Shown: positions 9,317-17,958 of the stretch, one piece after another
How positions within the stretch are numbered: the first letter of the stretch is position 1
Layout: every line of letters starts with the position of its first letter
From: an uncultured Clostridia bacterium
Lineage (GTDB): Bacteria; Bacillota; Clostridia; Christensenellales; UBA1242
Reading direction: 5' to 3'
DNA length: 64,000 bases
Assembly (NCBI GenBank): GCA_944377165.1
Contig: CALWEJ010000006.1
Span: 26,534 to 90,533, forward strand
Translations under genes and position numbers: made by a program
The notes under the pieces: generated by a model
Databases searched by the model: none
Seen by the model: only the letters and a program-made list of their open reading frames with translations
Told to the model about the DNA's origin: nothing

Positions 9317-10564
9317 CTATTTTAAATTCTTAATTTCTTTCCCTTGCAAGTAATCTTTAACACTCGTCACGTTTGATGCGACTTCAATAACTTTGTCGTA
9401 AAAATTCTTCATATTTTTAGGACGCGCGAAAATAGATACATTGTATTTTTTCTTTAACTCGCTTTTGACTTTGTAAACGGTTAAGATGTCGTCATCTGGG
9501 TCGTAGAGTAAAACTAAATTTGTTTTATCCCCGTACTCCAACTCCCTTTCCTTAACAAGCATTGTCACCGGCTCGAAACCGATACTGCAACCAACGGCAG
9601 GGGCAGAAATTCCAGTTATTTTCTCAATCATATTGTCGTATCTTCCACCGCCTACAATAGCACCTGCAAATCCTTCGGTATAAATTTCGTAAACTGTGCC
9701 AGTATAATACCCTTGTCCGCGCACAATTGAAATGTCAAATTTTATATCAAATTTATTAAGGGTTAATGTATTTAGATTATCTATCAAATATTTTACGCGC
9801 TCAATAACTGTTTCTTCTACACCATATTTTTTTGTCGCTTCAATTCCGTTTAAAATAACGTCGTCCAATATCTCTATTAATTTATTAATGTTCGCAGTAT
9901 CAAAACCCTTTTCAATAAGTTCCATTGTGACGCCAGTAAGCGAAATCTTGTCGATTTTATCAAGAGTGACTGAAACGGTAGAAATATCTTCTTTTTTGAA
10001 TCCAGCAAACAAAATTATGCTATTCAATATCGCGCGGTCATTAATCTTTACCACTAAATTATTAAATCCTATGCGAGTAAGTGTTTCAATACAAGTCGAA
10101 AGAAGGTCAAGCTCTGCATTAATAGTATTGTCGCCAAATATATCAATATCGCACTGTGTGAATTGTCTATTTCTTCCCTTTTGTGGACGCTCAGCGCGGA
10201 ATGCTTGACCTATTTGAATTGCTTTAAAAGGTGAAGGCAATTTATCTCTATTATTAGCATAGAATCTAGCAAGCGGAACGGTTAAATCATATCTTAACCC
10301 TTCTTCAACGATATCATTTTCAGTCAAATTAGGTTTAGTTAAATCTAATTTATCTCCACGTTTAATAGTCTTAAACATAAGTCGAAGATTATCTCCGCCG
10401 TCACTTGAATTAAGATATTCCAAATTTTCTAATATAGGTGTATCAATAAGGTTATATCCATTTTCGGTATAACAATTTAAAATAATTCTTCTAACAGTTT
10501 CGCGCACTTTCGCGTCAGCAGGTGCATAATCGTATGTTCCACGCACCGGATTAAAGTTTTTCAT
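9317..10564 (-). CDS. hisS: Histidyl-tRNA synthetase
   Basis: 415 residues, the usual length. Class II synthetase: N-terminal FNPVRGTYDYAP, motif 2 FRAERPQKGRNRQF (about 122-135), the histidine-A region VRGQGYYTGTVYE, motif 3 with GCSIGFEP, and a C-terminal anticodon-binding domain of about 75 residues. The histidine-A motif usually reads RGLDYY; here Leu-Asp is Gln-Gly. It charges tRNA-His for translation. AGGAG 5 nt before ATG. A consensus-like promoter is directly upstream and the hydrogenase gene follows 22 nt downstream, so hisS probably leads that operon. Confidence 0.93.
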   Translation of the reverse strand: MKNFNPVRGTYDYAPADAKVRETVRRIILNCYTENGYNLIDTPILENLEYLNSSDGGDNLRLMFKTIKRGDKLDLTKPNLTENDIVEEGLRYDLTVPLARFYANNRDKLPSPFKAIQIGQAFRAERPQKGRNRQFTQCDIDIFGDNTINAELDLLSTCIETLTRIGFNNLVVKINDRAILNSIILFAGFKKEDISTVSVTLDKIDKISLTGVTMELIEKGFDTANINKLIEILDDVILNGIEATKKYGVEETVIERVKYLIDNLNTLTLNKFDIKFDISIVRGQGYYTGTVYEIYTEGFAGAIVGGGRYDNMIEKITGISAPAVGCSIGFEPVTMLVKERELEYGDKTNLVLLYDPDDDILTVYKVKSELKKKYNVSIFARPKNMKNFYDKVIEVASNVTSVKDYLQGKEIKNLK

Positions 10565-10590
10565 ACATTCTCCTAAGATAATTCGTTATT

Positions 10591-10620
10591 ATTATAAATT
10601 AATTGCGGTTAATATGTCAA
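10591..10620 (-). promoter_or_regulatory. hisS promoter
   Basis: TTGACA, 18 nt, TATAAT on the minus strand, followed by an AGGAG ribosome binding site and the hisS ATG. Confidence 0.75.
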
Positions 10621-10635
10621 ATATATGGCAAATCT

Positions 10636-10663
10636 AAAATTAAAAAAGACCGCTATCGGTCTT
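10636..10663 (-). terminator. Terminator of the veg gene
   Basis: AAGACCG-CTAT-CGGTCTT hairpin (10646-10663) followed on the minus strand by TTTTTAATT. It overlaps the veg stop codon. Confidence 0.85.
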
Positions 10664-10898
10664 AATCGTTAGAGATTTTTACTTCTCCGCAAAGAATATC
10701 GTTGTATGAATAAGTATTAATAACACTTTCTAGCGCGCAATTTTTAACAGTGAAAACACTTTGATATACGTCTTCAATCCGCGCCCTATAACTAGAAACT
10801 TTTCTTCTACCGCGATTAATGTATAGATTTACTTCTTTGCCTTTCAAATCTATTATCTTTTGCTTAATATCATCTATGGTCAAAGGCATCTTTTTCAT
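10662..10898 (-). CDS. veg: Veg family protein
   Basis: 78 residues from the ATG at 10898, preceded by AAAGGGG with 6-nt spacing; an upstream in-frame extension lacks a site. The pattern DIKQKIIDLKGKEVNLYINRG followed by RRK, FTVKNC and TYSYNDILCGEVKI matches the small Veg/DUF1021 family, a conserved Firmicute protein of SH3-like beta-barrel type, linked in Bacillus subtilis to biofilm matrix expression. It is followed by a strong terminator and preceded by the acidic zinc-ribbon gene with a 71-bp gap. Function here is by family only. Confidence 0.85.
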   Translation of the reverse strand: MKKMPLTIDDIKQKIIDLKGKEVNLYINRGRRKVSSYRARIEDVYQSVFTVKNCALESVINTYSYNDILCGEVKISND

Positions 10899-10969
10899 AT
10901 AGTTCCCCTTTAATATTTTTAGCAAGTGAACTATATTTAATCGCACACGACAAAATTAGACAAAATTAG

Positions 10970-11497
10970 TTAGTCGTCCTCATCATCGTCGTCATCGTCT
11001 TCGTCGTCTTCATCATCGTCATCTTCGTCGTCATCATCGTCATCGTCGTAATCGTCGTCGTCAATATCTTCCATATCTAAATCTTCGTCTTCGTCGTCCA
11101 AATCCTTACCTAAATCGTCATCAAAGTCGAAATCGTCGTCTATAGTTGTATCGTCTTCGTCGTCATCACGATTGTCGTAGTCGTCTTCGTCGTCGTCATC
11201 GTCGCCGTCATCGTCGTCTGCAATATATTTGTGCCAATCGTCAATATCTTTTTGTGCACTCTCCTCGTCTGTGTTCATTCCTAACTCGGCGCGACAAGAA
11301 TCGCACATCTCTTGGTCACTTTGAATAAAATTGATTTTACAATATGGGCACAACTCAAGATCGCCTATATCATCTTCAGACGATTTAATGAGTTTCATTT
11401 CCTTCTTACATACATCACAATATTGGTCTGCCTTATTAATATAATTAATTTCACAACGTGGACATAAAATCCAAACAGGTTTTGTTGACTTAGCCAT
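10970..11497 (-). CDS. Double zinc-ribbon protein with extreme Asp/Glu tail
   Basis: 175 residues. Two CxxC...CxxC zinc ribbons occupy the N-terminus (C12/C15/C27/C30 and C50/C53/C65/C68). From about residue 95 to the end almost every residue is Asp or Glu, interrupted mainly by Tyr, Phe, Leu and Met. The DNA encoding the tail is a GAC/GAT/GAA microsatellite-like tract. AAGGAG 7 nt before ATG, with its own promoter. I do not recognise a named family. Acidic tails of this kind mimic nucleic acid in RNA polymerase delta subunits and histone chaperones; the zinc ribbons suggest a nucleic-acid or polymerase partner. That role is inference. Confidence 0.8.
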   Translation of the reverse strand: MAKSTKPVWILCPRCEINYINKADQYCDVCKKEMKLIKSSEDDIGDLELCPYCKINFIQSDQEMCDSCRAELGMNTDEESAQKDIDDWHKYIADDDDGDDDDDEDDYDNRDDDEDDTTIDDDFDFDDDLGKDLDDEDEDLDMEDIDDDDYDDDDDDDEDDDDEDDEDDDDDDEDD

Positions 11498-11523
11498 ACG
11501 TACTCCTTTTTAAATTCTACAAT

Positions 11524-11552
11524 AGTATACTTATAGAAAAAATTTTTGTCTA
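11524..11552 (-). promoter_or_regulatory. Promoter of the acidic zinc-ribbon gene
   Basis: TAGACA, 17 nt, TATACT on the minus strand, 27 nt upstream of the ATG. Confidence 0.6.
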
Positions 11553-11641
11553 CTATTTTTCAAAATTTTTTCAAAAAAAATCTAATAATTATTTCCTTAA
11601 TAAAAGAACTAAAATTTATAAATATAGAGCACAATATCAAT

Positions 11642-11678
11642 GCAAAAATATAGGTTTAAAGACAAACCTAAATTTTGC
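11642..11678 (-). terminator. Probable spo0A terminator
   Basis: Long imperfect hairpin: GCAAAA and AGGTTT arms pair with AAACCT and TTTTGC around a GTCTTT loop, with a T-run inside the 3' arm. It lies 36 nt after the spo0A stop codon. The T tail is weak. Confidence 0.45.
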
Positions 11679-11713
11679 TTAAGAAAAAAGGGCGTATCAT
11701 TATTGGGTATAAT

Positions 11714-12463
11714 TTAAGCCCCTTCGATTAACATTTTGTCTGCAACTAAGGCGATAAATTCTCCGTTAGTTGGTTTCTCATTGCTCGAATAAACTTTTAT
11801 ACCAAATAAATTATTTATATTTTCAATTTTGCCTCTATTCCACGCGACCTCTATTGCGTGACGTATTGCGCGCTCAACCTTGCTCGCACTCGTATCATAC
11901 TTTTCTGCAATAGTCGGATACAACTTCTTAGTTATAGAATTGATTATCTCTGGGTTTGCGATTGCAAGTTTTATTGCTTCGCGCAAGAATTGATAGCCTT
12001 TGATATGTGCGGGTATTCCTACCGTTATAAATATGTTCGTAATTTTTTCTTCAATGTGGTTAGGTGTCTTTGCATTAAAAAATACTTTAGTGTTCCCGTT
12101 ATCAACATTTAATACATCGTTTACTCTGTCTTTAAGTGTGTTGACATCGAACGGTTTTATACAATAATATTTAGCACCTAAATTAATCGCTTTATTAATA
12201 AATCCGTCCATTGATAAAGCGGACTGAACAATGATTTTTGACTTCTCTTTACCCACTGCTTCGAGGACCTTAAAACCGTCTAACCCTTGCAAAATCATAT
12301 CCATTATTACGACGTCTGGTTTCTTATCTAAAATAATTTTAATTAATTCCTCGCCGTTATTTGTACTAGCGATAACTTCAAAATTATCGTCATTAAAATT
12401 CTTTTGTAATTCATTCAAAATTGTTTGATCTTCATCTGCAAGTGCTATCGTTATTTTATTCAT
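11714..12463 (-). CDS. spo0A: Sporulation master regulator Spo0A
   Basis: 249 residues. N-terminal response-regulator receiver with acidic pocket D10/E11, phospho-acceptor D55 (VIMDMIL) and K103 (CIKPF). The C-terminal Spo0A effector domain (about 135-249) contains HIKGYQFLREAI, TIAEKYDTSASKVERAIRHAIEVAWNRG (the recognition-helix region, almost identical to other clostridial Spo0A) and KPTNGEFIALVADKM. Phosphorylated Spo0A switches cells into sporulation. AAAAGGGG precedes the ATG. The upstream spacer carries an extended -10 (TGTTAAAAT). In Clostridia Spo0A is commonly phosphorylated directly by orphan kinases; none is visible here. Confidence 0.97.
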   Translation of the reverse strand: MNKITIALADEDQTILNELQKNFNDDNFEVIASTNNGEELIKIILDKKPDVVIMDMILQGLDGFKVLEAVGKEKSKIIVQSALSMDGFINKAINLGAKYYCIKPFDVNTLKDRVNDVLNVDNGNTKVFFNAKTPNHIEEKITNIFITVGIPAHIKGYQFLREAIKLAIANPEIINSITKKLYPTIAEKYDTSASKVERAIRHAIEVAWNRGKIENINNLFGIKVYSSNEKPTNGEFIALVADKMLIEGA

Positions 12464-12801
12464 ATTTTCCCCTTTTTTAGTGTAATTTTAACACATAGAT
12501 ATAATAACAAATTTTACTTAAAATTAATTATAAAAATAATCTATTATTTTAAATATATTTGCTGTTTTATCTCTTAAAAATAGGTAAAATGTCGAATTTA
12601 TAAATTAACTAAAATTATAATTAATTTTTTTGATTTTTAAATAAAAAAACAATCTAATTTATCGATTTTTGACTTAATAATTTTTATTAATTTTTTGTAA
12701 TCTAGAATATATTTTTAATTCGATTAATATAATTTTTTGAAATTAATTTTGATTTTGGCATAAAGTCATAAATCGGATTATATCATATTTTAGGGGGTTA
12801 T
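12464..12801. other. Divergent spacer between spo0A and the sipL-like gene
   Basis: A/T-rich, about 338 bp, holding both divergent promoters. I see an extended -10 (TGTTAAAAT) for spo0A near 12490-12500. No reliable sigma-E promoter could be fixed for the sipL-like gene. Confidence 0.4.
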
Positions 12802-14310
12802 ATGGCAAATAACGAAAGTGTAAAAATTACATATGTTAAAAATTTAAATAAACTTAATTTTAATTCTACTATAAGTGTTGCGATTGATTCTAACGTCAAC
12901 ATAAAAACTGTTTTAAATGTTGATAGTTATATCTATGATACTAAAGTGGAAACGGGTTCAAGCAAAGCGGTCATCAGCGGAAAAATTGGTGTCAACGTAT
13001 TGTACATTGATACGGACAATATGACTAACACAATTTCAGATTCACAAAATTTTAGCGAAACATACGTGGATAATTCAATTAGTTCGGATTGCTTTATAAG
13101 TATTATTAATTCTAGTGTTATGTCAAACGTGCTTTCTAGCGACGGTATATTAAAGATAAATTGCGATATATCTATCGAGCCAGTCGAGTATCTAAATTTA
13201 AGTATGCCTAATAACCTTATTAACTTCGAAAATATGATTACTAAAAAGGAAGAAATTACTACTAGCACCATTTCTAATACGGTAAACTCGAATTTTGAAT
13301 ATACTACAAATCTTGAAACCAACTTGGCAGTTAGTAAAATTCTATACTGCAACTCGTCTTTCACTGTTGAAAACGTGACTCCATATCAAGACTATGCACT
13401 TGTTGAAGGAAAACTCAATTCAAAATTGATTTTCGAAACAATGAACGGCGACGAGGTCGAAATTAAAGAAATATCTAAAAATAAAACTATAAAGAATGAG
13501 ATTAGTATTCAAAATTTAACTAGTGACTCAGTATGCGACTTAAATTTCTCAGTAGATAAATCAAAAACGAATATATCTACCGAAGTCGAAGATAATACTA
13601 ATATAATTACAGTCCAAAACACTGTTTGTGTGAGCGGAGTAGTCTTAAAAGAAATTTCGTTAGACGTCATTGACGACTTATATAGCGCAGAAAATGAAAT
13701 AGAAATAGTTAAAACAAATCGGGAATTTAATAAATCTATGGACTGCACGCGTTTTAGCGACGTCGTGAATGGAGAAATAACTCTCTTAGACGACGAAACT
13801 GCTATTGACGATATTGTGTCAAACTTAAACGCACAAGCAGAGATAACTAACAGTTATGTAAAAGAGGGTCAATATTTCGTCGAAGGCGTCGTCACTTCAC
13901 ACCTAATATATGTGGATGAAAATAAAGAGTTAAAGCAAAAACAACTTGAACTTCCTTTCGTTATTAATACGAAAATTGCGCTCGACAAAACCGACTGCAC
14001 ACACTCTAGCGCTACAATTCTAGACTGCCGTACACGTGTAAAGCGCGGAACAATAATTGAACTTGAATATAGTTTATGTTTAACTGTATGCTCATACAAA
14101 AAAGAAGAAATGGAAATGATAGACAACGTGACTATAGGTAAAAGTTTAGATTTCGGCGCGGTCGATTTCCAAATCTTCATTGCAAAACCGAACGAAACAA
14201 TGTGGGATTTATGTAAACGAATTAAAGCGCGCCTCGAAGATGTATCGCGCTACAATAAAGACCTACCGCTCGTTATGGAAGGCGGAGAAAAGGTAATTAT
14301 AAAAAGATAA
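12802..14310 (+). CDS. SipL-like spore coat morphogenetic protein (DUF3794-LysM)
   Basis: 502 residues, GGGGG ribosome binding site. The protein is built from DUF3794-type beta-rich modules (about 15-130, 165-260, 300-420) and ends in a LysM domain (about 452-500, ending in a VMEGGEKVIIKR strand). This is the architecture of Clostridioides difficile SipL, which binds SpoIVA and localises the coat around the forespore. No signal peptide, as expected for a mother-cell cytoplasmic coat protein. It is divergent from spo0A and followed by a bidirectional terminator. The family assignment is good; direct orthology to SipL is inferred from architecture. Confidence 0.8.
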   Translation: MANNESVKITYVKNLNKLNFNSTISVAIDSNVNIKTVLNVDSYIYDTKVETGSSKAVISGKIGVNVLYIDTDNMTNTISDSQNFSETYVDNSISSDCFISIINSSVMSNVLSSDGILKINCDISIEPVEYLNLSMPNNLINFENMITKKEEITTSTISNTVNSNFEYTTNLETNLAVSKILYCNSSFTVENVTPYQDYALVEGKLNSKLIFETMNGDEVEIKEISKNKTIKNEISIQNLTSDSVCDLNFSVDKSKTNISTEVEDNTNIITVQNTVCVSGVVLKEISLDVIDDLYSAENEIEIVKTNREFNKSMDCTRFSDVVNGEITLLDDETAIDDIVSNLNAQAEITNSYVKEGQYFVEGVVTSHLIYVDENKELKQKQLELPFVINTKIALDKTDCTHSSATILDCRTRVKRGTIIELEYSLCLTVCSYKKEEMEMIDNVTIGKSLDFGAVDFQIFIAKPNETMWDLCKRIKARLEDVSRYNKDLPLVMEGGEKVIIKR

Positions 14311-14410
14311 TTATTAGTTATCTAGTAAATACTTTAATTATTGATATATGTTTAAATGGTTCTAAAAATGTATATGATAAAATCAAACTAAACTAATAAA
14401 ATACAAACAA

Positions 14411-14440
14411 AAAGGGCTCTTATATTAGAGTCCTTATTTT
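14411..14440. terminator. Bidirectional terminator between the sipL-like gene and gpsA
   Basis: AAGGGCTCT-TATATT-AGAGTCCTT hairpin (14412-14435) with T-rich DNA on the right and A-rich DNA on the left; the two genes converge here. Confidence 0.75.
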
Positions 14441-14448
14441 TATTTATT

Positions 14449-15474
14449 TTATAAATGTAGTGCGTCGGTGATTTTCTCAGATATGTAGTCGCCTGCTTCT
14501 TTTAGCTTAACCCTGCCTTTTACAATATCGTCAACTGCACTTGTGATAGGCATATGAACGGCGCGCTCTAAGTTTACTCTCGAGTTATACTGATTTTTTA
14601 ATTTCAAAAGCGCTTCAGCTGTCTTAATACCCTCGACTGAACTCACGTCTATGAATGGCTTTAATTTTTTTTCATCAAGTGTATTCTTTTCTACAATTAA
14701 TCGTCCATACGTTAGGTTCTTACTTTGCTTATCAAAGAGAGTCGCTTGAAAGTCACCTAAAAATGCTAGTCCGGTCGCGCTATTAGGGTCGCCACCTAGC
14801 GCGTCTATAAAATTACCTATTTCTTTGACCGATGCCGGCATAAGCGGACCTTTTTTCTGCTCATATCCGCTTCCTTCTAAAATTCCCGCTGCAATACCGA
14901 TAACGTTTTTTGCCGCTGAGCCAAATTCTGTACCAATAATATCATCGCTATGCGACAAATCAACAAAGTTTGCACTTGTAAAACTCTCTATTAGTCGATT
15001 CGCGTAAATGTTATTGTATGCAGAGATAAGCATATTTGTAGGTTGTCCGCTTAAAAATGACTTAACGTGACCGGGGCCGACCCAGACTGCTATATTGCAC
15101 GTTTTTACACCATTATCAATCAATATTTCGCTAAGGCGCCTTCCGCTAGAAGCCTCAACACCTTTCATAGCAATACAATAATGCTTCTTTTCATAACCTT
15201 TGACTTGTTTTACTTGTTGCATAAGGTTATCTAATTGCTGACTTAATATTGAAATGATAATCACATCGCCGTAATTAATTGCTTTTCCTAAATCGTGCGT
15301 AAAATTGACGCGATTAGAAAGTTCTACATAATCATTTTTATGTGTTGAAAAGAGCGGACTTTCGCGCCCGTCTGAATGTTCTCTCTCCCACATTAAAACG
15401 TTAAACTTTTTCTTATCCATACAAAAGGCAATGCACGAAGCCCATCTGCCAATGCCTAAAATACTAATCTTCAT
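14449..15474 (-). CDS. gpsA: Glycerol-3-phosphate dehydrogenase [NAD(P)+], divergent
   Basis: 341 residues, usual length. N-terminal Rossmann fold begins MKISILGIGRWASC, where the third Gly of the usual GxGxWG is Ala. The substrate domain has GTEFGSAAKNVIGIAAG with the catalytic Lys and GLAFLGDFQATLF in place of the common LGDLxxTC stretch. It makes sn-glycerol 3-phosphate for phospholipids from dihydroxyacetone phosphate. The start overlaps the lysS 3' end by 11 nt, so it is translationally coupled to lysS. The deviations in both motifs make it a distant family member, but the overall fold signature is clear. Confidence 0.8.
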   Translation of the reverse strand: MKISILGIGRWASCIAFCMDKKKFNVLMWEREHSDGRESPLFSTHKNDYVELSNRVNFTHDLGKAINYGDVIIISILSQQLDNLMQQVKQVKGYEKKHYCIAMKGVEASSGRRLSEILIDNGVKTCNIAVWVGPGHVKSFLSGQPTNMLISAYNNIYANRLIESFTSANFVDLSHSDDIIGTEFGSAAKNVIGIAAGILEGSGYEQKKGPLMPASVKEIGNFIDALGGDPNSATGLAFLGDFQATLFDKQSKNLTYGRLIVEKNTLDEKKLKPFIDVSSVEGIKTAEALLKLKNQYNSRVNLERAVHMPITSAVDDIVKGRVKLKEAGDYISEKITDALHL

Positions 15475-16999
15475 CTTTATCTTCTTTGTCCTTTTCGATA
15501 GGTTTTGTCATAGGGAATAAAATTGTATCTCTAAGGTTAGGTAAGTCGAATATCATCATAATGAATCTATCAATACCGAATCCTAATCCAGACATAGGTG
15601 GCATACCGTGTTCCATAGCGAGTAAGAAGTCTTCGTCCACGTCCATAGTTTCGTCGTCGCCCATCTCTTTGTCTTTTAATTGCGCCATAAGCGCTTTTCT
15701 TTGCTCAATAGGGTCAACCAATTCGCTATACGCATTTAAAATTTCTGCGCCGTTAACTACAATTTGGAATACGTCCGTAATGCGCGCGTCATTGTCGTTC
15801 CTTCTAGCGAGTGGCTTTAAGAAAGCTGGATAGTTATATAAAATTGTTGGTCCTACAATGTTCTTCCTTATTAATTTTTTATAAGCATAATCAATTATTG
15901 CACGTAGCGAATTGTAGCCGTCGAGTTCACTTGCGCTCAATACACCCTTACTTACGATTTTATCTTTCAACTCTTTATAGTCCGTTATATCCATAAAATC
16001 GAAGCCAAAGATTTCTTTTAATCTAGCAATATAGTCGATTCTCTCCCAATCTTCTTTACCGAAATCAATTTCGTTGCCTGCAACTGTGATTTTTGTTGTA
16101 CCGATAGTGTACATCATTAATGCTTTAATAAACTTTTTAAAGAACTTAATATTGTCTTCGAAATCCCAATATGAAGCATACCATTCTACTTGAGTAAACT
16201 CTTGAAGGTGAGTTGGGTCCATACCTTCATTACGGAAATCTTTACCCAATTCAAATACTTTGTCAAATCCACCAGCTGCCGCCATTTTTAGCCACGTTTC
16301 AGTAGCGATTCTTAGATTACAATCTAAGTCAAGTGCATTGTGATGAGTGAAGAAAGGTTTTGCGCTCGCACCACTGACTGCCGTCTGCAAAACAGGGGTT
16401 TCCACTTCAATAAATCCGTTATCTTCCAAAAATCTTCTAACGAACGATACCGCTCTACTGCGCGCGATAAATACATTCCTACTGCTCTCGTTTGAAATTA
16501 TGTCTAAATAACGTTGACGATATCTAGACTCAGTATCAGTAAGTCCGTGGAATTTCTCAGGAAGTCCGCGCAAAGCCTTAGATAAAAGTTCGAATTTCTC
16601 TACTTGAACAGTCAATTCACCCGTCTGAGTGCGGACAAGTTCACCTTCCGCGCCTATAAAGTCGCCGATATCACAAAACTCTTTAAAGAATTTTAATCTA
16701 TCTTCGCCGACAATATTCATAGAAAGACTTATTTGAACACTTGTCCTACTTGCCTTAGAAAAATCTACTTCGTGATTATCTCCAATAGCATATAAGCGCG
16801 CAAAAATAAGTTTTCCGAATGTACGCTTGAAAATCATTCTACCAGCAATGCTTACGTGCGTACCTAATTCATAATTTTCTAGGTCGTGGATTTCGTGCGT
16901 TTTATTATATTTCGCCTTATAAGCCTTTTCGCCCATTTCGTTTAATTTATTAACTTTAGCGACTTTTACTTCAAATTCGCTCATTTCATTTTGTTCCAT
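15464..16999 (-). CDS. lysS: Lysyl-tRNA synthetase, class II
   Basis: 511 residues from the ATG at 16999, with AGAGG 7 nt upstream; a longer in-frame start has none. OB-fold anticodon-binding domain (about 45-150, with IAGRMIFKRTFGKLIFARL), then the class II catalytic core: motif 1 FLEDNGFIEVETPVLQ, motif 2 FRNEGMDPTHLQEFTQVE, motif 3 GLGFGIDRFIMM. The C-terminus is a short highly charged tail (KPIEKDKEDKDED). A consensus promoter lies directly upstream and gpsA overlaps the 3' end. Confidence 0.97.
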   Translation of the reverse strand: MEQNEMSEFEVKVAKVNKLNEMGEKAYKAKYNKTHEIHDLENYELGTHVSIAGRMIFKRTFGKLIFARLYAIGDNHEVDFSKASRTSVQISLSMNIVGEDRLKFFKEFCDIGDFIGAEGELVRTQTGELTVQVEKFELLSKALRGLPEKFHGLTDTESRYRQRYLDIISNESSRNVFIARSRAVSFVRRFLEDNGFIEVETPVLQTAVSGASAKPFFTHHNALDLDCNLRIATETWLKMAAAGGFDKVFELGKDFRNEGMDPTHLQEFTQVEWYASYWDFEDNIKFFKKFIKALMMYTIGTTKITVAGNEIDFGKEDWERIDYIARLKEIFGFDFMDITDYKELKDKIVSKGVLSASELDGYNSLRAIIDYAYKKLIRKNIVGPTILYNYPAFLKPLARRNDNDARITDVFQIVVNGAEILNAYSELVDPIEQRKALMAQLKDKEMGDDETMDVDEDFLLAMEHGMPPMSGLGFGIDRFIMMIFDLPNLRDTILFPMTKPIEKDKEDKDED

Positions 17000-17016
17000 A
17001 AAATACCTCTTATGTG

Positions 17017-17045
17017 AGTATAACAAAATGACGTCTACTTGTCAA
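17017..17045 (-). promoter_or_regulatory. lysS promoter
   Basis: TTGACA, 17 nt, TATACT on the minus strand with TG one base before the -10, 17 nt upstream of the ATG and overlapping nothing else. Confidence 0.8.
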
Positions 17046-17266
17046 TTAATTGTTTAAAGTTAACGATTATGTTATATCATATATCTTACCTTAAATTACT
17101 ATATTTCTTTATAAAAAACAGATAGTGAATTAAACAACATACACTATCTGAAATTTTTAAAATTTTGTTTACTAAAAACATAGAATTATTTACTAAAGAA
17201 ATAAAATATATTTTATTTTAAGTATTATGTATATCTCTTGTTTTCAGCATACTCATTCAAATAAAT

Positions 17267-17641
17267 TTATTTCCAAAGTCCGTGAAGATTGCAATATGAG
17301 TAAACAGAGATAACTTTTTCATTTTTTGCTAAAGTAAAAGTTGCAGTTGGTTTTTCATTAGGGTAAAGATATTTTACACTAAATCCCTTATCCGTCTCAA
17401 GAATAATCATTGAAATATAATGATTATCAAGCATTGGATGTTCTACTTCGCCGACCGTTATTATTACTTCGTTGCTATTTACTTTAACTACAGGTTTATG
17501 CTTTTCGCTAGCAGCATCTACAGTGTTTGGTTTAATCTCTGTCATTGGTTGACCACAGCAAAATACAGGGACCCCTGAATCAACTAGTTTAACGACAATA
17601 TTTCCACACACTTCACATTTATAGATAACTAATTTTTTCAT
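17267..17641 (-). CDS. dfx: Desulfoferrodoxin (superoxide reductase)
   Basis: 124 residues, usual length for the two-iron type. N-terminal desulforedoxin centre: C9, C12, C28 and C29. C-terminal superoxide-reductase centre: His in KHKP, EHPM and DNHYI, plus Cys and His in YCNLHGLW, giving the Fe(His)4Cys site. It reduces superoxide to peroxide without making oxygen, an anaerobe's oxygen defence, using rubredoxin-like donors. GAGG upstream of ATG. It is monocistronic, flanked by A/T-rich spacers. Confidence 0.95.
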   Translation of the reverse strand: MKKLVIYKCEVCGNIVVKLVDSGVPVFCCGQPMTEIKPNTVDAASEKHKPVVKVNSNEVIITVGEVEHPMLDNHYISMIILETDKGFSVKYLYPNEKPTATFTLAKNEKVISVYSYCNLHGLWK

Positions 17642-17904
17642 ATTCTCACCTCTGAATTAATTATAATACATTTTTTCAAAAAACAACAGCATTTGTAAAA
17701 ACAAATTTTTAATAATTTAATGAATAGTTGGTAAAAAATAAAAATATCATAAAGTTTTTGTATTGACTAAAAATAAAGTAAATATTTCAGCACAATGATA
17801 ACTGATTACTAACTTCTTTTGCCGTAATGAATATTAAATTAAATATTATATTTATTTAAAACAATTTAAAATTTTTCTACTAAACCCATTACTAAAATAT
17901 TGTA
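17642..17904. other. A/T-rich spacer upstream of the desulfoferrodoxin gene
   Basis: No supported gene. A TATAAT at about 17660 on the minus strand could be the -10 of the desulfoferrodoxin gene, but its -35 is not clear. Confidence 0.35.
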
Positions 17905-17934
17905 TTAAAAAACTATCAAATAACTGATAGTTTT
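17905..17934 (-). terminator. Terminator of the rpmH-rnpA-yidD-yidC-jag operon
   Basis: AAAACTATCA / TGATAGTTTT hairpin (17909-17934, loop AATAAC) followed on the minus strand by TTAATA, 24 nt after the jag stop codon. Confidence 0.8.
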
Positions 17935-17958
17935 CTACTTTACTTTACATTAAAATGT

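Noticed and set aside
11146..11328. Arg/His-rich plus-strand open frame, and a possible repeat array or CRISPR
   Set aside because: It is antisense of the Asp/Glu tail codons of the zinc-ribbon gene. The repeats are trinucleotide, without spacers.
12740..12801. Sigma-E promoter before the sipL-like gene
   Set aside because: CATATTTT and TCATAAA resemble the two halves but the spacing (11 nt) does not fit the known 14-15 nt.
12933..14180. Long minus-strand open frames over the sipL-like gene
   Set aside because: Antisense shadows; the plus-strand product has recognisable DUF3794 and LysM features and a strong ribosome binding site.
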